A DNA stretch of 64,000 bases from Streptomyces justiciae (lineage in GTDB: Bacteria; Actinomycetota; Actinomycetes; Streptomycetales; Streptomycetaceae): assembly GCF_015163075.1 (NCBI RefSeq), contig NZ_JADDXU010000014.1:186001-250000 (forward strand). The letters run 5' to 3'. The position numbers and the translations under genes are program-made. Below, one piece after another: positions 20,977-29,576 of the stretch (within the stretch, counting starts at the first letter, position 1; the number at the start of each line of letters is the position of its first letter). Below the pieces are notes generated by a model. That model was not told where the DNA came from, ran no database searches, and worked only from the letters and a program-made list of their open reading frames with translations.

Positions 20977-22899
20977 TCAGTGCAGCCCGTTGATCGCCCG
21001 CCCGTCGGCCAGCGTCCCCTTCAGCCCGGCCTGCGCGCCTTCCTTCGCCTTCACGGCCAGCAGGTTCCCCTGGCCCGAGCCGCGCACGGCACCGCTCGTG
21101 CTGATCGACGCGGTGTTCTTGCCGCCCGCCGCCAGCAGGTACCAGGACCCCGACCCCGACTTCCACAGCACACCCGCCAGTACGTTCGGGTCGCGCGGGC
21201 CGCACGCCGGGACGTTCTCGGCCTGCGCCGCGACCGCCCCGTACGCCGAACCCGGCGTGCGGAACTGCGCCAGCACGCGGGTTCCGCCGCCGCGCCAGGT
21301 CTCCGCGCGCGTGCACACCCAGTCCGCCGCCCCGCCCGCCTCGGGCAGCTGCTGCTCGGCGTACGCCCACGCGTTCACCGTCCGTACGCCGGCCGAGCGC
21401 ATCGCGCCCAGCGAGCAGGCGTACGGCGCCCAGGTGCGCAGCGCCTCCGCGCCGGACGCCTCGTGCACCGCGCCGGGGCGGCCGGTGGTGAGGCGGGCCG
21501 GGACCAGTTCGCCGAGGTCGCTCATCAGGCGGGTGCCGGAGCGGTCCGTCAGTTGCAGGACGTTCCAGGACGTGCAGCCGCCGTTCTGCTGGGCGGGGCC
21601 GGCCAGCGGCGAGGTGACGCCCTTGGTCAGGGTCAGGTCCATCGCACCGGAGTTGGGCTTGAGCAGGTCGCGCTCGGCGGCCTTCTTCACCCAGGGCGCC
21701 AGCAGATAGCGGACGTTGCCGTCGGCCCGGCCCAGCACGACCGCGCTCGCCTCGCCCGGGGTCGCCCCGTCGACCCGCGCGAAGTCGAGGGCGGCGCCCT
21801 TGGTGCCGTCCTTGGGCTCGGCGTAGCGGGCGATGCGCAGACCGTCGTAGAGGATCACCACGCGCGCGTTGTCGACGAGCCCCGCGTACAGCAGTTGCGG
21901 CGGGCCGGAGGGGCCGCCGGACGGGGTGCCGGGGGTCGCGGAGACCTGGACGGTCTCGCCGGGGCGGGCCCAGACGGCGAGGGCGCGGCGCAGCAGCGCG
22001 GTGTCGTGGGCGAGTTCGCCGCGGGCGGGCCAGACGGAGAAGTCGTTGCGGGAGGCGGCCTGCCAGGCGGTGGCCGGGACCCGGGTCAGGTTGGCGGGGT
22101 CGAGGGCGGCCTGCGCGGACGGGTTCTGCGCGTACGCGGGCGCGGCGGCGCCGTCGGGGCCCCAGCCGTCGCCCGGCAGGCCGAGCAGCGCCCCGCACAC
22201 GGCGACCGCCGCGGCGGCGGCGAGCGCGGCCTTCGTGTGCTGCCTGCGGCGCATCAGGTCGGTGGGGCGGGCCTGGAGCGAGCAGGGGTCGAACTCGGGG
22301 GAGTCGAGGAGGGCGTACTGCGCGGGCACCTCGGCGGCCTCCTCCAGCGCCTCGTCCGGGTCCGCCACCCCGGCCTCGGTCAGCACCCGGCGGACGTCGC
22401 CGTCCGGGAGCCGCTCCAGACCGCGCAGGACGTAGGCGGCGCGGGCCTCACTCGACAGCGCGGACAGCCGCTGGTCCAGGGCGAGTTCGTCGGCGCCGCC
22501 CGAGCGCGGGAAGAGCCGGAGTCCCCACACCTGGGGGAGCAGCGGCGGGAGTTGGGAGCGCTTGGGCCAGGCCCGGTAGGTCAGCGGCAGGCCCGCCTCC
22601 AGCGCGGTGCGCAGCACCTGGAGGCGGACGAAGGCGTACCCGGGGTCGCCGTCGCGGCCGGTCGACTGGGCCGGGATGGCCGGCGTCGAGGCCCGGCCGC
22701 GCGGCAGGGCGCGCTGGGTGAGGGCGTGCGCGGTCAGGACCCGCCGGTTGCGGCCGAGGCCCGGCGGCAGCACCAGGTAGGCCAGCCGGACCAGCCGTGG
22801 GTAGTGCTCGACGAGCGCGGCCTCGGCCTGTTCGACGTCGACGAACGGCTCGGCGGAGGCGGACGGTGCGGGGCGCGGGGCGACATCCTGTGACTGCAC
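20977..22899 (-). CDS. Membrane-anchored protein with sigma-factor-like N-terminal region
   Basis: A 640-residue protein I do not recognise by name. Residues 20-70 (AALVEHYPRLVRLAYLVLP) resemble ECF sigma region 2 and residues 143-190 (LSALSSEARAAYVLRGLERL) resemble region 4, but conserved DNA-contacting residues are sparse. A basic stretch (MRRRQHTK) and one membrane segment (about 223-241) follow. The remaining roughly 400 residues are predicted outside the cell (APAYAQNPSAQ start). It may be a degenerate sigma factor converted to a membrane sensor (inference). It lies 79 bases upstream of the ferritin-like operon start on the same strand. Confidence 0.7.
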   Translation of the reverse strand: MQSQDVAPRPAPSASAEPFVDVEQAEAALVEHYPRLVRLAYLVLPPGLGRNRRVLTAHALTQRALPRGRASTPAIPAQSTGRDGDPGYAFVRLQVLRTALEAGLPLTYRAWPKRSQLPPLLPQVWGLRLFPRSGGADELALDQRLSALSSEARAAYVLRGLERLPDGDVRRVLTEAGVADPDEALEEAAEVPAQYALLDSPEFDPCSLQARPTDLMRRRQHTKAALAAAAAVAVCGALLGLPGDGWGPDGAAAPAYAQNPSAQAALDPANLTRVPATAWQAASRNDFSVWPARGELAHDTALLRRALAVWARPGETVQVSATPGTPSGGPSGPPQLLYAGLVDNARVVILYDGLRIARYAEPKDGTKGAALDFARVDGATPGEASAVVLGRADGNVRYLLAPWVKKAAERDLLKPNSGAMDLTLTKGVTSPLAGPAQQNGGCTSWNVLQLTDRSGTRLMSDLGELVPARLTTGRPGAVHEASGAEALRTWAPYACSLGAMRSAGVRTVNAWAYAEQQLPEAGGAADWVCTRAETWRGGGTRVLAQFRTPGSAYGAVAAQAENVPACGPRDPNVLAGVLWKSGSGSWYLLAAGGKNTASISTSGAVRGSGQGNLLAVKAKEGAQAGLKGTLADGRAINGLH

Positions 22900-22948
22900 G
22901 TTCAGCAGAACGAGCGAATCGTGCGTTGGTCACCGCCGACCGGGTGAC

Positions 22949-23449
22949 TCAGTCGTCGGGGTCGACCAGTGCGCGCGCGTAGTTCGCCATCGACCGCTGG
23001 TAGCGCGGCAGATGGGGAGCGAGGGCGCCGAGGACCAGCGAGAGGCCCTCGCGGTCGCGGCCGAGGCTGGACAGGCACAGGGCGAGACACGCTCGTACGG
23101 CGTCGTCCAACTCGTCGGAGGGGGCGTCCAGTTCGGGGGTCAGGAGCTTGACGCCCTCCTCGGCCTGGCCGATGTTCCGGAGTGAACTCGACAACTGGAT
23201 CTTCGCGCGGCGCCCCTTGTAGCCGGACAGCCCGCGCGCCAGCGCCTCCCGGTACAGCGGGGCCGCCTTGTCCGAGTGGCCGGTCGAGTCCCAGGCGCAG
23301 GCCTGCTCGAAGGGGCCGAGCGGGCTGTCCTCGGGGAGTTCGGCGACGAGGGCGTCGATCACCGCGCGGAAGTCGGCGGCCCGCTCCTCGGGATAGTCGT
23401 CGAAGCCGGCCCAGGTGGCCGTCACTCGCTGTTCCCAGTTCTCGTTCAC
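22949..23449 (-). CDS. Tetratricopeptide-like small cytoplasmic protein
   Basis: A 166-residue protein with alternating helices typical of TPR folds: FEQACAWDSTGHSDKAAPLY, LSGYKGRRAKIQLSSSLRNI, and ACLALCLSSLGRDREGLSL. It matches the 'tetratricopeptide repeat protein' common in actinomycetes whose core is GxSDKAxPLYReALxxG. GTG 23449 is chosen because GAAAG lies 7-8 bases upstream; GTG 23455 would be too close to it. Its role is probably a protein-interaction scaffold; no partner is evident. It is divergent from the lipoprotein at 23565. Confidence 0.78.
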   Translation of the reverse strand: MNENWEQRVTATWAGFDDYPEERAADFRAVIDALVAELPEDSPLGPFEQACAWDSTGHSDKAAPLYREALARGLSGYKGRRAKIQLSSSLRNIGQAEEGVKLLTPELDAPSDELDDAVRACLALCLSSLGRDREGLSLVLGALAPHLPRYQRSMANYARALVDPDD

Positions 23450-23564
23450 CGGCACACTTTCGCACGTACGTACCCCTGGGGCAGCCGATTTGAGCGCACC
23501 GGGCTCCCCGGCCGTATGGAAGGGGACGGGCACCCAGGCCCACGGGAAGGTTCCGGAGGAACAG

Positions 23565-23987
23565 ATGAGGTTGACCCGACCGATGCTCGCGGCGACGGCC
23601 GCCGCGGCGGTCCTCGTGCTGGCGGGCTGCGGCTCCGGCGGCGACGGTGACGACAAGGCCGCCGTGCCGGAGACGGCGAGCGGCAGCCTCGAACACCTGG
23701 CCGCCGAGGTGGGCTGCAAGCCGACCATCCAGATCGACGCCGACGAACTCCGCCAGGGCTCGTGCCGCAAGAGCGACGCCGACGGCAAGTTCATCCTGGC
23801 CACCTTCGCCACTGATCGCGGCCAGCGCGAGTGGATCAACGGGGCCAAGGACTACGGCGGTCACTACCTGGTCGGCCGCAAGTGGGTGGCCGTCGGCGAG
23901 ACGAAGACGGTGACCGCGGCGCTGCGCAAGACGCTCGGCGGGGACATCGAGGAAGGCCAGGACCACACCGCGCATTCCGGCCACTGA
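23565..23987 (+). CDS. Small secreted lipoprotein of unknown function
   Basis: A 140-residue lipoprotein. MRLTRPMLAATAAAAVLVLAGC has lipobox VLAGC, so Cys22 would be lipidated. The mature part contains two more Cys (EVGCKP and QGSCRK) that could form one disulfide. The region QREWINGAKDYGGHYLVGRKWVAV is globular. ATG 23565 has GGAGGA four bases upstream. I do not recognise a named family. It ends before a strong bidirectional terminator. Confidence 0.82.
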   Translation: MRLTRPMLAATAAAAVLVLAGCGSGGDGDDKAAVPETASGSLEHLAAEVGCKPTIQIDADELRQGSCRKSDADGKFILATFATDRGQREWINGAKDYGGHYLVGRKWVAVGETKTVTAALRKTLGGDIEEGQDHTAHSGH

Positions 23988-24000
23988 ACACAACACGAAA

Positions 24001-24033
24001 GAGCCGGCGGTGGGAAATCCCACCGCCGGCTCT
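24001..24033. terminator. Bidirectional terminator between convergent genes
   Basis: GAGCCGGCGGTGGGA and TCCCACCGCCGGCTC (24001-24033) form a perfect 15-bp stem. It lies between the lipoprotein and the DUF1996 gene. Confidence 0.9.
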
Positions 24034-24046
24034 CTCATGCGCTAGC

Positions 24047-25618
24047 TCACTGGCACTTCTGGCCGGTGTTGATGCAGTTGACCATCTTGTTCATCGTCCT
24101 CGTGGAGAAGAAGTTGATGAAGTCGTTGTGGTCGGTCACCGGCTTGTGCAGGTTCTCCGGGAAGGAGTCCACCGCGTACGGGTTCACGACCTGACCGTTC
24201 TCGATGGTCGGGGCGGGAACGTTGTAGACCAGCCGGACCTGGAGCTGCGGGATCGCCTTGAAACCGTTGGCGCAGGAGCCGTCGGCCTGGACGAACGCCA
24301 CGTGCGTACGGTGGTTGGCGCTGTCGATGTTCTGACCGTCCCAGCAGCTCTGGAAGTTGGTCGTGCGCACCACCTGGCTGCCCTGCGGGCAGATCGGGTA
24401 CTTGTCGTGCAGCTGCACCTTGTTCTCGAAGCCGGTGCAGCTCCAGTTGACGTTGGCGTTCGCGTTGCCGTTGACGAAGGCCTTCGCGTCACCGGTGATG
24501 ATGCGCAGGGCCGTCGGCATCGCCACGACCTTGCCCTTCTTGTTGCCGACGAACTTCAGCTGGGCCTGGGCGGGCTGCAGGATCTTGCCGACGTTGCCCT
24601 CGGTGCCACCACCGGCGGCGTTCTGGTCGAAGTCCTGCGTGCCGTCCTGGAGGCGCAGCACCGGCCAGAAGTACGAGGACTTGTCGCCCTGGTTCTGGCA
24701 GCTGGTCTGGGCCGCCGCCAGCTCCTGGTCGCTCGCGAAGGCGTCGTTGCTCTGGTTGCCGACGTAGTCGTGCAGGTGGTGGGCGCCGTTGCTGACACCG
24801 GGGGCGACGATCACGTTGTCCGTGTTGTGGTTGTCGTTGCCGTTGGTGCCGCACTTCGTGGTGAACGTGCCCCGGGAGCCGGAACGCCCGTTCGCGGGCA
24901 GGCCGTTCTGACCCACGCCCAGCTGGGCGTTGGCCTGCACCTGGGTGATGTCCACGAAGTCGTCGGCCGTCGGGCCGTTGCCGCCCTGGCCGTTCTGCTG
25001 CTGGCCGTTGCCCTGGTCCTGACCGTTGTCCTGACCCTGGTCCTGGCCGTCGCCCTGCTGCTGACCGTCGCCGTTCTGGTTCTGGTCACCCTGCTGCTGG
25101 CCGTCGCCGTTCTGGTTCTGGTCACCCTCACCGGCGTTGGTCTCCGGCTGCTCGGCCGGGACCCCGGTGCATCCCGCGAGCTGCGACAGGTTCGAGACCT
25201 GCCCGCCGGCCCGCTGGATGTTGATCCGGATGCGGTCCAGAGCCGCGGTCCGCTTGTCCTTCAGCGGGCCGAGGATCGCGTTCTGCACGAACCCGGAGTC
25301 GCCCGCCTGCGCCTGGCGCGTGGACGCCAGCCGGGCGTACGCCTCGGTGATCTGCTTGTCGAGGTTCGCCAGCTCCGTACTCACGCCGTTCCGGGCGCCG
25401 TTCGGGACGTTCGTCAGCTTCTGGCCGACGTCCGGGCACTGGATCGTGGCGATCTGTGCCCCGGCGGCCTTCACCTGGTTCTGCCCCGAGTTCGACTCGT
25501 GAGCCGATGCGTAGAAGTTCGCCCAGACAAGCCCGCCCCCACCGAGCGCTAGGGCTGCCGATCCGGCCACGACCTTGGTGGTCATCGACGTACGGCGTTT
25601 GCGATTGTTGCGTCCCAT
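24047..25618 (-). CDS. DUF1996 secreted protein with Q/N/G-rich linker
   Basis: A 523-residue exported protein. A basic start (MGRNNRKRRTSMTTK) and one hydrophobic segment (VVAGSAALALGGGGLVWANF) form a signal or anchor. A helical region to about residue 140 is followed by a low-complexity linker of Gly, Gln, Asn and Asp (about 160-215) with a 12-residue unit repeated twice. A DUF1996 domain (about 225-505) has HLHDYVGNQSND, SSYFWPVLRLQDG, SCWDGQNIDSANHRTHV and CPQGSQVV. ATG 25618 has AGGAG upstream. DUF1996 occurs in fungal and actinobacterial extracellular proteins; activity is unknown to me. The linker suggests surface display. Confidence 0.88.
   Translation of the reverse strand: MGRNNRKRRTSMTTKVVAGSAALALGGGGLVWANFYASAHESNSGQNQVKAAGAQIATIQCPDVGQKLTNVPNGARNGVSTELANLDKQITEAYARLASTRQAQAGDSGFVQNAILGPLKDKRTAALDRIRINIQRAGGQVSNLSQLAGCTGVPAEQPETNAGEGDQNQNGDGQQQGDQNQNGDGQQQGDGQDQGQDNGQDQGNGQQQNGQGGNGPTADDFVDITQVQANAQLGVGQNGLPANGRSGSRGTFTTKCGTNGNDNHNTDNVIVAPGVSNGAHHLHDYVGNQSNDAFASDQELAAAQTSCQNQGDKSSYFWPVLRLQDGTQDFDQNAAGGGTEGNVGKILQPAQAQLKFVGNKKGKVVAMPTALRIITGDAKAFVNGNANANVNWSCTGFENKVQLHDKYPICPQGSQVVRTTNFQSCWDGQNIDSANHRTHVAFVQADGSCANGFKAIPQLQVRLVYNVPAPTIENGQVVNPYAVDSFPENLHKPVTDHNDFINFFSTRTMNKMVNCINTGQKCQ
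25053..25124. repeat. Two tandem 36-bp repeats inside the DUF1996 gene
   Basis: Units 25053-25088 and 25089-25124 differ at one base. Each encodes GDQNQNGDGQQQ in the Q/N-rich linker. The in-frame unit length allows copy-number change without frameshift. Confidence 0.9.
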
Positions 25619-25798
25619 GGAACTCCTCTGACTTCCTTGCGGGGCATCGAGGCGCCCGACAGGAGTGAAGCGGCGTCGTTCCATACGGACGCGGTCCCAC
25701 GGGTGTTCACGCGTCTCTCATAAAAATCAGAGGATTACTCGGCAGTCGCGCCCCAACAGCCGCTTGAGCAGCGGAAGTTACGGAAAATCAGCGGCCGC

Positions 25799-26452
25799 TC
25801 ACCGGCCCTGGTCCAGATAGGCGAGGACCGCCAGAACGCGACGATTGTCGTCGTCCGACACCTCGAGGTCCAGTTTGGCGAAGATGTTGGAGGTGTGCTT
25901 GGCAATGGCCCGTTCTGTGACGACGAGCTGTCCCGCGATCGCCGCGTTGGACCGGCCCTGCGCCATCAGGTCCAGCACCTCCAGCTCCCGCGGGGTCAGC
26001 CGGCCCAGCGGCTGGTCGGCGGCCGCCCGCCGGGTCAGCAGCTGCTGGATCACCTGCGGGTCCATCGCGGTGCCGCCCGCCGCCACCCGGTGCACGGCGT
26101 CCACGAACTGCGCCGCGTCGAACACCCGGTCCTTCAGCAGATAGCCGACCCCGCCCGTGCCGTCGGCGAGCAGCTCCCGCGCGTACAGCTGCTCCACGTG
26201 CTGCGAGAGCACCAGCACGGGCAGCCCGGGTCTGGCCCGCCGGGCCGCCAGCGCGCACTGCAACCCCTCGTCGGTGTGCGTGGGCGGCAGCCGTACGTCG
26301 ACCACGGCGACGTCCGGCTCCAGCTCGGCCAGCGCGCGGGCGAGCTCGGGGCCGGACTCCACGGCGGCGGCGATCTCGAAGTCATGGGCTTCCAGCAGCC
26401 GGACAAGACCGTCCCGCAGAAGGAACAGGTCTTCGGCTAGGACAACGCGCAA
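25799..26452 (-). CDS. NarL/LuxR-type response regulator
   Basis: A 217-residue response regulator. The receiver domain (1-120) starts LRVVLAEDLFLLRDG, has acceptor Asp52 in VAVVDVRLPP and Lys in YLLKDRVFD. The LuxR-type HTH (about 150-205) shows LTPRELEVLDLMAQGRSNAAIA and VVTERAIAKHTSNIFAKLDL. TTG 26452 is the only start that keeps the first beta strand; GGAGA lies 5 bases before it. It overlaps the kinase gene by 16 bases, so the pair is co-translated and forms a two-component system. DNA targets are unknown. Confidence 0.93.
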   Translation of the reverse strand: MRVVLAEDLFLLRDGLVRLLEAHDFEIAAAVESGPELARALAELEPDVAVVDVRLPPTHTDEGLQCALAARRARPGLPVLVLSQHVEQLYARELLADGTGGVGYLLKDRVFDAAQFVDAVHRVAAGGTAMDPQVIQQLLTRRAAADQPLGRLTPRELEVLDLMAQGRSNAAIAGQLVVTERAIAKHTSNIFAKLDLEVSDDDNRRVLAVLAYLDQGR

Positions 26453-27714
26453 GGGATCTCCATGGTGACCATGGTGGGACCGCCCGCGGGGCTGCTGACG
26501 GCCAGGACGCCGTCGAATGTACCGAGCCGCCGCTCGACCCCGGCAAGGCCCGACCCGGCCCCGATCACCGCGCCGCCCTTGCCGTCGTCGGTGACGCTGA
26601 TCCGCAGCGTGCCGTCCTTGTGGTGCAGGTCGATCCAGAGCCGCTCGGCGTCCGCGTGCTTCACGGCGTTGGTGAGCACCTCGCTCACCGCGAAGTACGC
26701 CGCCGACTCCACCGGCGCGTCCGCCCGCCCGGGCAGCTCCACCGTCACCTCGGCCGGCAGCGGCAGCCGCAGCGCCAACGCCCTCACGGCGTCGCCCAGT
26801 CCGCGCTCGGCGAGCACCGGCGGATGGATGCCGCGCACCAGGTCGCGCAGCTCGGCGAGGGCGTCCACGGAGGACTTGCGGGCCTGCGCGAGCAGCTCCT
26901 TCGCTTTCTGCGGGTCCTTGTCGAGGAGCAGCTCGATGGTGCCGAGGTCCATGCCCATGGCGACCAGCCTGGCCTGTGCCCCGTCGTGCAGGTCCCGCTC
27001 GATGCGCCGCAGTTCGGCGGCGGAGGTGTCCACGGCGTCCTGCCGGGTCTCCGTCAACACCCGCACCCGCTCGGCGAGTTCACCCTGACTGGGAGCGAGG
27101 AGAGCGCGCGTCAGGCGGAAGTGGGCGCGCAGCACGGGCGCGGGGAGCAGCCGGAACAGCAGCAGGAAGACCAGCCCCAGCGCACCGGCGCCGAACGCGG
27201 AGGCCTGCCCGGTGACCGGCACGAAGGCGTACCAGTACCCGTCCGGGAAGGCCCGCCACAGCCCGGCGGCCAGCGCGAGCCCCTCCACCGGGTAGATCAG
27301 CAGCACGGCCGGCAGCAGCGCGGTCAGGAACCCCGCCGTCATGTCGACCGGCAGCCAGCGCAGGTCCCGCCAGGTCGCCGGGTCGGCCAGCATGCCGAAG
27401 GTGCGCCCCCAGGGGTTGGCGTTCGCCGGGAGCGGCCGGTACGCCGACGGGATGCGCACCTCGCCCCACTCGGCGGCGACCACTCGGCGCCAGTCCGCGA
27501 ACGCCCGTACCCCGGTCAGCACCCACGGGGTGGTGACGATCCCGACGCCGATCGGGATGAGCGCGATCGACACCAGCGACAGCACGAAGCACAGAATGGC
27601 ACCCGGCAGCGCGACCAGCGCCAGCCCGAGCCCCCGTACCGCCGCCAGACCCGAGGTCCGTGCCCAAGTAAGCCCATCGCCGCGGGCGCCGCTGTGCTGT
27701 GTCTCGATGCTCAT
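26437..27714 (-). CDS. NarL-type sensor histidine kinase
   Basis: A 425-residue membrane kinase. Four hydrophobic segments make up the putative 'sensor' domain (about 22-70, 120-155, 165-190). A HisKA_3 dimerisation helix carries phospho-acceptor His243 in RRIERDLHDGAQARLVAMGM, and the HATPase domain has the N box ISEVLTNAVKHADA-type sequence and G box DDGKGGAVIGAGSGLAGVERR. ATG 27714 is chosen as the last Met before the first membrane segment. It is the upstream partner of the response regulator it overlaps. The short loops suggest sensing within or close to the membrane, for example envelope stress (inference). Confidence 0.93.
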   Translation of the reverse strand: MSIETQHSGARGDGLTWARTSGLAAVRGLGLALVALPGAILCFVLSLVSIALIPIGVGIVTTPWVLTGVRAFADWRRVVAAEWGEVRIPSAYRPLPANANPWGRTFGMLADPATWRDLRWLPVDMTAGFLTALLPAVLLIYPVEGLALAAGLWRAFPDGYWYAFVPVTGQASAFGAGALGLVFLLLFRLLPAPVLRAHFRLTRALLAPSQGELAERVRVLTETRQDAVDTSAAELRRIERDLHDGAQARLVAMGMDLGTIELLLDKDPQKAKELLAQARKSSVDALAELRDLVRGIHPPVLAERGLGDAVRALALRLPLPAEVTVELPGRADAPVESAAYFAVSEVLTNAVKHADAERLWIDLHHKDGTLRISVTDDGKGGAVIGAGSGLAGVERRLGTFDGVLAVSSPAGGPTMVTMEIPCALS

Positions 27715-27766
27715 GGCAGCAGTCTCGCCGAGGGCCTGGGCCGGGTCACGGGGCTTGGCCACCCGG

Positions 27767-28789
27767 TCAGGGGGTGGTGTCAGGTACACCCCCCGCGAGG
27801 CCCAGGACTTTCGCCTCCAGCGCCGGGTCGAGTCCCACCGCGGGCCGGTCCGGCCGCTGCGGCGCGGTGCCGCCGATCTCCCGCAGCCAGCTCCAGGTGT
27901 CGACGACGGTCTCGGTGACGGGACGGCAACTCAGCCCCGTGTCCAGCGCCTTGGTGACGTCACCGGAGTGCAGGGCCGCGTGCAGGTCGCTGCCCGGCGG
28001 CACCCACACCGGCAGCTGCGTCCAGGGCTCGATGCCGGCGCCGAGGACGATTTCCGGGTCGGTCCAGCGCAGCTCGGCGTCGGCGCCGGTCACTTTCGCG
28101 CAGGCCTCCAGGAGACCGCCCATGGTGGCGTGGCCGCTCGGCGAGACCAGGTTGTACGGCCCGCTCAACTCCCGCTCCACAGCGCCCACCACCCAGTCGG
28201 CGAGGTCGCGGACGTCGATGTACTGGAGGGGAAGATCCCGCGGCCCTGGAGCGAGCACGGGCCCGCCCCGCGCGATCCGGTTCAGCCACCAGGGCAGCCG
28301 CCCGATGTTCTCGTACGGCCCGAGGATCAGTCCCGCCCGGACGAGCAGCGAGCGGTCCGCGCCGAAGGCCTCGGTCGCGGCCAGCTCGCCGCCCCGCTTG
28401 TCACGGGCGTAGTCGCTCTGTTCGGCGTCGGCCGAGGCGCCCTCCACCAGGGGAGCGTCCTCGGTGAGCCCGGTGGCCGGTGCCCAGGCGTACACCGAGC
28501 GGCTCGACACGTACACATACCGCTGGGCGCGGCCCCGCAGCAGCCGCGCCGCGTCCCGTACCGCCCGGGGCGCCGCCGACCAGGTGTCGACGACGGCGTC
28601 CCAGGTGTCCGTGCCGTCGAGGGCGGCGAGCCCGTCGGGCGCGGTGCGGTCGCCGTGCAGCGACCGCACCCCGGCCACGGGTGCGTGCCGTCCCCGGTGG
28701 AAGACGGTCACGTCCCAGCCGCGCCCGAGCGCCGCCTCGACGACGGCCCGCCCCACGAACTCCGTACCGCCCAGCACCAGAAGTCTCAT
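27767..28789 (-). CDS. NAD-dependent epimerase/dehydratase family protein
   Basis: A 340-residue extended short-chain dehydrogenase. The Rossmann start MRLLVLGGTEFVGRAVVEAA has the GGTxFVG loop. An atypical SDR active site is suggested by YVYVSSRSVYAW followed by YARDKRGGE (Tyr-x-x-x-Lys-like YARDK). VLGGAE-type NAD-dependent members act on nucleotide sugars or related substrates; the substrate here is unknown. ATG 28789 begins at the strand. It runs in the same direction as the histidine kinase and ends 52 bases before it. Confidence 0.87.
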   Translation of the reverse strand: MRLLVLGGTEFVGRAVVEAALGRGWDVTVFHRGRHAPVAGVRSLHGDRTAPDGLAALDGTDTWDAVVDTWSAAPRAVRDAARLLRGRAQRYVYVSSRSVYAWAPATGLTEDAPLVEGASADAEQSDYARDKRGGELAATEAFGADRSLLVRAGLILGPYENIGRLPWWLNRIARGGPVLAPGPRDLPLQYIDVRDLADWVVGAVERELSGPYNLVSPSGHATMGGLLEACAKVTGADAELRWTDPEIVLGAGIEPWTQLPVWVPPGSDLHAALHSGDVTKALDTGLSCRPVTETVVDTWSWLREIGGTAPQRPDRPAVGLDPALEAKVLGLAGGVPDTTP

Positions 28790-28861
28790 GGGGGAGACTC
28801 TGCCTGGTGGGGCGGCCGTCCGGAACGGGCCTCTGCCGTCAGCAGACAGCTTTCCGTGAGG

Positions 28862-29431
28862 TCAGCGGCCGGTCGGCGGCGCGTACTTGTAGCCCACCCG
28901 GCGGATCGTCTGGATCGCCTGCCGGTGCTGGGCGCCCAGCTTGCGGCGGAGCCGGGCGATGTGGACGTCGACGGTGCGGCCGTCGCCCACGTGGCCGTAG
29001 CCCCACACCGTCGTGACCAGCTGGTCGCGGGTGTGCACCCGGTGCGGGTTGGCGACGAGGTGGGCGAGGAGCTCGAACTCCAGGTACGTGAGGTCGAGTT
29101 CGACGCCGTTCACCTCGGCGGTGCGCTGCACGGTGTCGATGCGGACGAGCGGGTCGCCGGCACCGCCGACGCCTGCGGCGTCCGGCTCGGTCGGCAGCAG
29201 CGGCGGCTGCTGGTCGGCCGGGACCAGCACCAGGTAGCCGATCATCGGCGGCTGGCCCGGCAGCGTGGGCAGCGCGTGCTGCGGGGCGGGCAGCCAGGTG
29301 GCACCCGGCGGCAGGAAGTCGGCCACGTCCAGTACGTCGTCGGGGCCGACGGCCCGGAGCCGGTGCCGGGGGCCGTGCTCGGCCGGGGCGGTGCCGAAGG
29401 GGGCGGGGGACAGGGAACGAGTGGTCGCCAT
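28862..29431 (-). CDS. glnRII: OmpR-type winged-helix regulator, GlnRII-like
   Basis: A 189-residue protein. Residues about 95-185 form an OmpR/PhoB winged helix (VNGVELDLTYLEFELLAHLV, VHTRDQLVTTVWGYGHVGDG, RTVDVHIARLRRKL, TIRRVGYKYAPP). The N-terminal 90 residues are Pro-rich and lack a recognisable receiver Asp pocket. The position just downstream of glnII matches S. coelicolor glnRII as I remember it; GlnRII is a second regulator of nitrogen genes there. The assignment rests on domain and context. ATG 29431 begins the first sensible coding segment and has only a weak ribosome site. A Cys-rich small ORF precedes it. Confidence 0.82.
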   Translation of the reverse strand: MATTRSLSPAPFGTAPAEHGPRHRLRAVGPDDVLDVADFLPPGATWLPAPQHALPTLPGQPPMIGYLVLVPADQQPPLLPTEPDAAGVGGAGDPLVRIDTVQRTAEVNGVELDLTYLEFELLAHLVANPHRVHTRDQLVTTVWGYGHVGDGRTVDVHIARLRRKLGAQHRQAIQTIRRVGYKYAPPTGR

Positions 29432-29516
29432 GAGGGTCAGCTCTTTCGCGCGAGAAGGTCGTCCCGGGGACGGGTCGTCCCAAGACGTGGATCGACTGCG
29501 CGCTGGCCGAAGGCCG

Positions 29517-29576
29517 GACGGGGTGTGTACGGCTTTAGAGGGCCCGCGCGTTCATCGCGCGGCAACACACCCGGTC
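29517..29576. other. Nested inverted repeat overlapping the small Cys-rich ORF
   Basis: An outer stem pairs 29517-29528 with 29565-29576 (11 of 12 matches) and an inner perfect stem pairs CCGCGCG (29544-29550) with CGCGCGG (29556-29562) around a 5-base loop. It covers the last codons and stop of the small ORF at 29535-29687, about 85 bases before the glnRII-like start. It could be a leader attenuator or a terminator; no U-tract is present. Confidence 0.5.
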
